A stretch of DNA of 64,000 nucleotides, taken from NCBI GenBank assembly GCA_020638525.1, contig JACKIL010000002.1, positions 248,001 to 312,000 of the forward strand. Direction: 5' to 3'. Below the pieces are notes generated by a model, which worked only from the letters and a program-made list of their open reading frames with translations, did not search any database and was not told the DNA's origin. This DNA comes from Caulobacterales bacterium. Its GTDB lineage: Bacteria > Pseudomonadota > Alphaproteobacteria > Caulobacterales > Parvularculaceae. A program made the translations under genes and the position numbers. Each line of letters opens with the position of its first letter. The first letter of the stretch is position 1. Shown in pieces: positions 60,394-64,000 of the stretch.

Positions 60394-62640
60394 TCAGTCG
60401 CGGCCGAACTTCTTCGAAGTCGGGAAGCCCTTGGGCGCGATCTTGCCGGCTTGCGCGCGCTTGCCGAGAAATTCCTTCCAGCCGTCGACGGTCTGCGTGC
60501 GGCCCGAACGGTCGACCCAGGTGAGCCCCTCCTTTTTGAAGAAGGCCTTTGCATCTGAAAGCCCGCCTGAGGCGAACTTCTGGAGCAGAACTCCCTTCCC
60601 GCGCGACATTTCCGGCACCTCTTCCGCCGGGAAGACGAGGAACTTCTTGTTGTCGCCGACCGCCGCAATCATGTCGCCCGCCGAAGGCCGGCAAACGATC
60701 GCTTCAGAGCCTGCTGGCACGTTGAGGATCTGCTTGCCCTTGCGGGTCGAGCTCAGACAGTCCTCTTCCTTCACGAAGAAGCCATGTCCCGAAGTCGAGG
60801 CGACAAGGAAGCGCCGTTCGCCCTGATAGAGGAAAGCCGCCGTGACGGCCTGGTCATTGCCGAGATCGACCATCAGGCGGATCGGCTCGCCATGGCCGCG
60901 CCCGCCGGGCAGCGCGCTTACTTCGAGCGTGTAGAACTTTCCGTCCGTCCCGAAGAGCATCAGCTTGTCGGTCGTCATCGCCGGAATGACGAAGCCTTCC
61001 TGATCGCCTTCCTTGTATTTGACTTCCGACGCATCTTCGAGATGGCCCTTCATCGTCCGTATCCACCCTTTCTCGGAAAGGATGACGGTGACGGGTTCTT
61101 TCTCGATAAGGCTTTCGAGATTGATCTCTTCGGCTTCCGGCGCGTCTTCGAACGCGGTGCGACGCCGGCCAAGCTCGCTCTTCGGATCGAATATTTTGCG
61201 CACTTCTTTCAGTTCGTCAGCGATGCGCGACCACTGCGCGTCTTCCGATTTCAGGAGCGCCTGAAGCTCTTTCTGCTCTTTCTTTAGCGCCGCGTGCTCG
61301 CCCTTGATCTCCATTTCCTCAAGCTTGCGCAAATTCCTGAGGCGCATGTTGAGGATCGCTTCCGTCTGCACCTCGGTGAGCTTGAAGGTCTTCATCAGCT
61401 CGGCTTTCGGATCGTCCTCATAGCGGATGATCCGGATCACTTCGTCGAGATTGAGATAGGCGACGAGGAAGCCGTCGAGGATTTCAAGGCGATGCTTGAT
61501 CTTCTCGAGCCGGTGGTTTGACCGGCGAACCAGCACGTCCTTGCGATGGTCGAGATAGGCTCTCAGCGCATCGCGCAGGCCCATCACGCGCGGCGCGCCA
61601 TCCGCGCCGAGGACGTTGAGGTTAAGCGGGAAACGCGATTCAAGGTCGGAGCTGCGGAACACCTGCTCCATCATCGCCGCCGCATCGATATTCTGCGAAC
61701 GCGGTTCGAGGATGAGGCGGATGTCTTCCGCGCTTTCGTCGCGAATATCGGCGAGAACATTGAGCTTCTTGTTCTGCATCAGCTCGGCGATGCGCTCGAT
61801 GATCTTCGATTTCTGGACCTGATAGGGAATTTCGGTGACGACGACCTGATAGCGCCCGCGGCCGAGATCTTCAGTGTGCCACTTGGCGCGCACGCGGAAG
61901 CCGCCGCGGCCCGTCGCATAGGCCTCTTCCATCGCTTCCGGCGTTTCGACGCACACGCCGCCCGTCGGGAAGTCAGGTCCCTTCACATATTTGAGGAGTG
62001 TCGCCGTCTGCGCGTTCGGCGTCTTGATGAGGTGGATCGAGGCGTCGATGAGTTCGGCCACATTGTGCGGCGGGATCGACGTCGCCATGCCGACCGCAAT
62101 GCCGGAGGCCCCATTCGCGAGAAGGTTCGGGAAGGCGGCGGGGAGCACCACCGGCTCTTTGCCCTCGCCGTCGTAAGTCTCGCGGAAATCGACCGTATCT
62201 TCATCGATGCCTTCGAGAAGCAGCGAAGCTGCTTCCGTCAGGCGGCTTTCGGTGTAACGCATCGCGGCCGGATTATCGCCGTCGATATTGCCGAAATTGC
62301 CCTGACCATCGATCAGCGGCACGCGAACAGAGAAGTCCTGCACGAGGCGCGCAAGCGCATCGTAAATCGCCTGGTCGCCGTGCGGGTGGAAATTGCCCAT
62401 CACCTCGCCGACGACTTTCGCCGATTTCTTGAAGCCGCCGCCCGGATTGAGGCGCATCTGGCGCATTGCGTAGAGGATGCGCCGGTGAACCGGCTTCAGG
62501 CCGTCGCGCACATCGGGCAGCGCGCGCGCCGTGATCGTCGAGAGCGCATAGGCGAGATAACGCCGCGACAGCGCCTCATCGAGCGGCTCAAGGAAAATGT
62601 CTTCGGGCTTTTGCGGCGGCGGATTTTTCGTGCGGACCAT
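60394..62640 (-). CDS. parC: DNA topoisomerase IV subunit A
   Basis: 748 residues, the normal size for ParC. The catalytic Tyr129 lies in AMRYTESRL. The N-terminal HRRILYAM and FHPHGDQAIYDALARL are the gyrase/topo IV breakage-reunion domain, and the C-terminal part is the shorter ParC-type beta-pinwheel without a GyrA box (QRRGGKG). It decatenates daughter chromosomes with ParE, encoded elsewhere. The gene next along, recO, is on the same strand upstream. Confidence 0.95.
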   Translation of the reverse strand: MVRTKNPPPQKPEDIFLEPLDEALSRRYLAYALSTITARALPDVRDGLKPVHRRILYAMRQMRLNPGGGFKKSAKVVGEVMGNFHPHGDQAIYDALARLVQDFSVRVPLIDGQGNFGNIDGDNPAAMRYTESRLTEAASLLLEGIDEDTVDFRETYDGEGKEPVVLPAAFPNLLANGASGIAVGMATSIPPHNVAELIDASIHLIKTPNAQTATLLKYVKGPDFPTGGVCVETPEAMEEAYATGRGGFRVRAKWHTEDLGRGRYQVVVTEIPYQVQKSKIIERIAELMQNKKLNVLADIRDESAEDIRLILEPRSQNIDAAAMMEQVFRSSDLESRFPLNLNVLGADGAPRVMGLRDALRAYLDHRKDVLVRRSNHRLEKIKHRLEILDGFLVAYLNLDEVIRIIRYEDDPKAELMKTFKLTEVQTEAILNMRLRNLRKLEEMEIKGEHAALKKEQKELQALLKSEDAQWSRIADELKEVRKIFDPKSELGRRRTAFEDAPEAEEINLESLIEKEPVTVILSEKGWIRTMKGHLEDASEVKYKEGDQEGFVIPAMTTDKLMLFGTDGKFYTLEVSALPGGRGHGEPIRLMVDLGNDQAVTAAFLYQGERRFLVASTSGHGFFVKEEDCLSSTRKGKQILNVPAGSEAIVCRPSAGDMIAAVGDNKKFLVFPAEEVPEMSRGKGVLLQKFASGGLSDAKAFFKKEGLTWVDRSGRTQTVDGWKEFLGKRAQAGKIAPKGFPTSKKFGRD

Positions 62641-62780
62641 CGGAAATTCTTGGCTAACGGGAAGGTCCGAGCGAATAGCCCCTGTCGGGCGGGCGACGCA
62701 AGGCGGCGCTCGGGCCCGAGCGCGTCAAAGCCTATGAAATCTGCGGATTCCTCGTCTCGAGCCTGTGGAAAACCGGGCGG

Positions 62781-62932
62781 TCAGCCAGCCCCGAGAGCGC
62801 TGATTGGCGCAGTCATCTCCCAGCGCGGCCGGGCGAGATAGAATTCGGCGTAATAATCACCCGTCGTCTCAAGGCCCTCCGGGTCGCAAATTTGCGAGGA
62901 AATCCGCTCGGTCGCAGCACCGACGGCAGGCG
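62781..62932 (-). other. Coding-like frame between recO and parC without a start codon
   Basis: A minus-strand open frame here reads SSQICDPEGLETTGD, then YYAEFYLARPRWEMTAPIS and stops at 62781. The codon choice is GC-rich in third positions like real genes nearby. No ATG, GTG or TTG with a ribosome site was found upstream in this frame, which runs back into the recO 3' end. It may be a short gene with an unusual start, a remnant or chance. Confidence 0.25.
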
Positions 62933-63661
62933 CTACGCCGCCTGTTCCCTGAGCAATTCGAGAATACGAACGCGCGCTTCCGGCAACTGTTTGCTCGCAA
63001 GGTGCAAAATGCGCGTTTCGATGAAATAACCTGTCGTCGTCAGCGCATCGATCGCATCTTGCGCGCTCGGCTCGCTCGCAGCGCCCCTCAGGAAGGCGGG
63101 CAGCGGCAGAAGTTTATCCTTATACGGAGCGCCTGCCTCCGCCGAGACCGCGCAGGCCGATTTCGGCGAAACATAGACGAGGTTTTCCCGCGCTCCTGTC
63201 GCGGCGCAGCGGTCGAGCGTCAGCCCGAAACCAAGTTCGGCGAGCAGCCCAAGCTCCCAGCGCGCCATCAAAGCCGGCCAGATTTCGGGCTGATCGAGAT
63301 TGGCGATCAAAATGCGCATCGCCGTAAAGGCGCCCGGATGCGCCTCCCGCTCGGGCAGACAGGCGCTCGCGATCGCGCAAGCCGCCGTCAGCGCTGCGAG
63401 CGAGAGCCGGTCCTGCATCAATTCGCCGGCATGGGCGTGGGCCAGCTCAAGCGTGAAATGCCCGAGGCTCTCATTGAGCCGGCCTTTCCATTCCGCGCGC
63501 ACTTCGTTGCCGGCCTGCAGAATGGGCCGCATCCGCCTTCCCTGCCCGCCGTGAACGAGCCCCGCCCAGCGCCCATGCGCGGCGGTGAAAAGGTCTGCAA
63601 CCGCATGGTTCTCGCCGTGGGCGCGCGCCGATAGAATTATGCCCTCGTCTATGAAATCCAT
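62933..63661 (-). CDS. recO: DNA repair protein RecO
   Basis: 242 residues. RecO helps load RecA at gapped DNA with RecF and RecR. It begins MDFIDEGIILSARAHGENHAV, the usual alphaproteobacterial start, with the OB-fold domain first, followed by the helical domain and a C-terminal region rich in Ala and Leu. The frame is open from 63691, but ATG 63661 matches homologues. Cysteines of the zinc site seen in some RecO proteins are only partly present (RCAATGARE). Confidence 0.92.
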   Translation of the reverse strand: MDFIDEGIILSARAHGENHAVADLFTAAHGRWAGLVHGGQGRRMRPILQAGNEVRAEWKGRLNESLGHFTLELAHAHAGELMQDRLSLAALTAACAIASACLPEREAHPGAFTAMRILIANLDQPEIWPALMARWELGLLAELGFGLTLDRCAATGARENLVYVSPKSACAVSAEAGAPYKDKLLPLPAFLRGAASEPSAQDAIDALTTTGYFIETRILHLASKQLPEARVRILELLREQAA

Positions 63662-63837
63662 AACGGCCCGGCCGAACCCGGCTCCTGTCAAATGCGCCTC
63701 TGGAGGCAGTCAAGCATCGCCCCGCGCGAACTCTGCAGCGCTAGCGCTTGTCCTTTCGGCGCGCAGCTTCCTACATTGCCATGAAACGGAGCGATTGCGG
63801 TAGCAAACTATCGCCGCGGTAAGAGGAGACACCAGGC

Positions 63838-64000
63838 GTGAGCGAAAAAGCGAGCGAGAACATCAAAGCGGAAGACTGGGCCGGTGAAATGGGCGAGCGC
63901 TGGCTCGCGCATGTCGACAAGTTCGAAGGCATGATCGCGCCCGTCGGCGACGCGCTCGTCGCAACCGCAAACGTGAAACCCGGCGAGCGCATTCTCGATG
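63838..64000 (+). CDS. Class I SAM-dependent methyltransferase (partial)
   Basis: The first 54 residues of a protein that continues past the window. GTG start with AGGAG about 9 bp upstream. The segment WLAHVDKFEGMIAPVGDALV then VKPGERILD leads into the usual SAM-binding motif I of UbiE-like methyltransferases, which would follow just beyond the edge. The substrate cannot be judged from this fragment. Confidence 0.7.
   Translation, partial: MSEKASENIKAEDWAGEMGERWLAHVDKFEGMIAPVGDALVATANVKPGERILD

Noticed and set aside
61546..62841. 431-codon plus-strand frame over parC
   Set aside because: Shadow of parC; no recognisable domains and Arg/His-rich composition.

Overview
The window looks like an alphaproteobacterial chromosome made of two very different halves. 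Evidence for the group is the parC-recO arrangement, a NodT-type outer-membrane efflux lipoprotein with RND partners, a large TonB receptor and many aromatic-catabolism genes of the kind seen in Hyphomonadales, Parvularculales and sphingomonads. I cannot assign a genus from sequence alone. The right half (about 41.7-64 kb) is visibly more GC-rich and reads as core genome. The left half (1-41 kb) is less GC-rich and littered with insertion sequences and broken genes, so it reads as acquired or decaying DNA.

Left half, 1-41 kb: a mosaic catabolic island for phenolic or methoxylated aromatic compounds. It holds flavoprotein hydroxylases (1.1 and 20 kb), a homogentisate dioxygenase with a frameshift plus fumarylacetoacetase (5.6-8.2 kb), a 4-cresol-dehydrogenase-like flavoprotein with its own c-type cytochrome lipoprotein and aldehyde dehydrogenases (10-14.8 kb), an EthD protein, malonyl-CoA decarboxylase and malonyl-CoA synthetase (15.4-18.3 kb), a DapA-like lyase, a Rieske oxygenase and its reductase cut apart by an IS, several SDRs, two unusual Old-Yellow-Enzyme paralogues, a TonB receptor and a LigM/DesA-like folate-dependent O-demethylase (38.3 kb). 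Two identical IS3-family copies in the same orientation bracket 462-28923. Remnants of IS66 and other IS3 elements lie at 18.5-19.1 and 40.1-41.06 kb, and a tRNA-His-like 3' end lies at 39.97 kb. Broken genes include cmcJ-like, hmgA, fdhD, the Rieske oxygenase and its reductase.

Right half, 41.7-64 kb: a three-gene RND efflux operon (outer-membrane factor, adaptor, permease), tRNA-Asn, a Tat-exported serine hydrolase, then the most interesting locus (50.2-58.2 kb), followed by a trypsin-like protease, parC, recO and the start of a methyltransferase gene.

The 50.2-58.2 kb locus looks like a functional-amyloid (Fap-like) or surface-fibre export system. A textbook sigma-54 promoter (50210-50225) precedes a secreted protein made almost wholly of Asp/Asn/Ser repeats. 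Next come a small secreted protein, a free-standing C39-type cysteine peptidase and a Pro/Thr-rich secreted protein. The small protein and the Pro/Thr-rich protein carry bacteriocin-style double-glycine leaders. On the opposite strand, converging on these genes, are a sigma-54 activator without a receiver domain and an outer-membrane barrel with a coiled coil and LysM. The inferred logic is: activator turns on the sigma-54 promoter, the C39 enzyme trims GG-leader substrates in the periplasm, and the barrel exports or anchors the repeat protein. No function was tested; the assignment rests on motifs and gene order.
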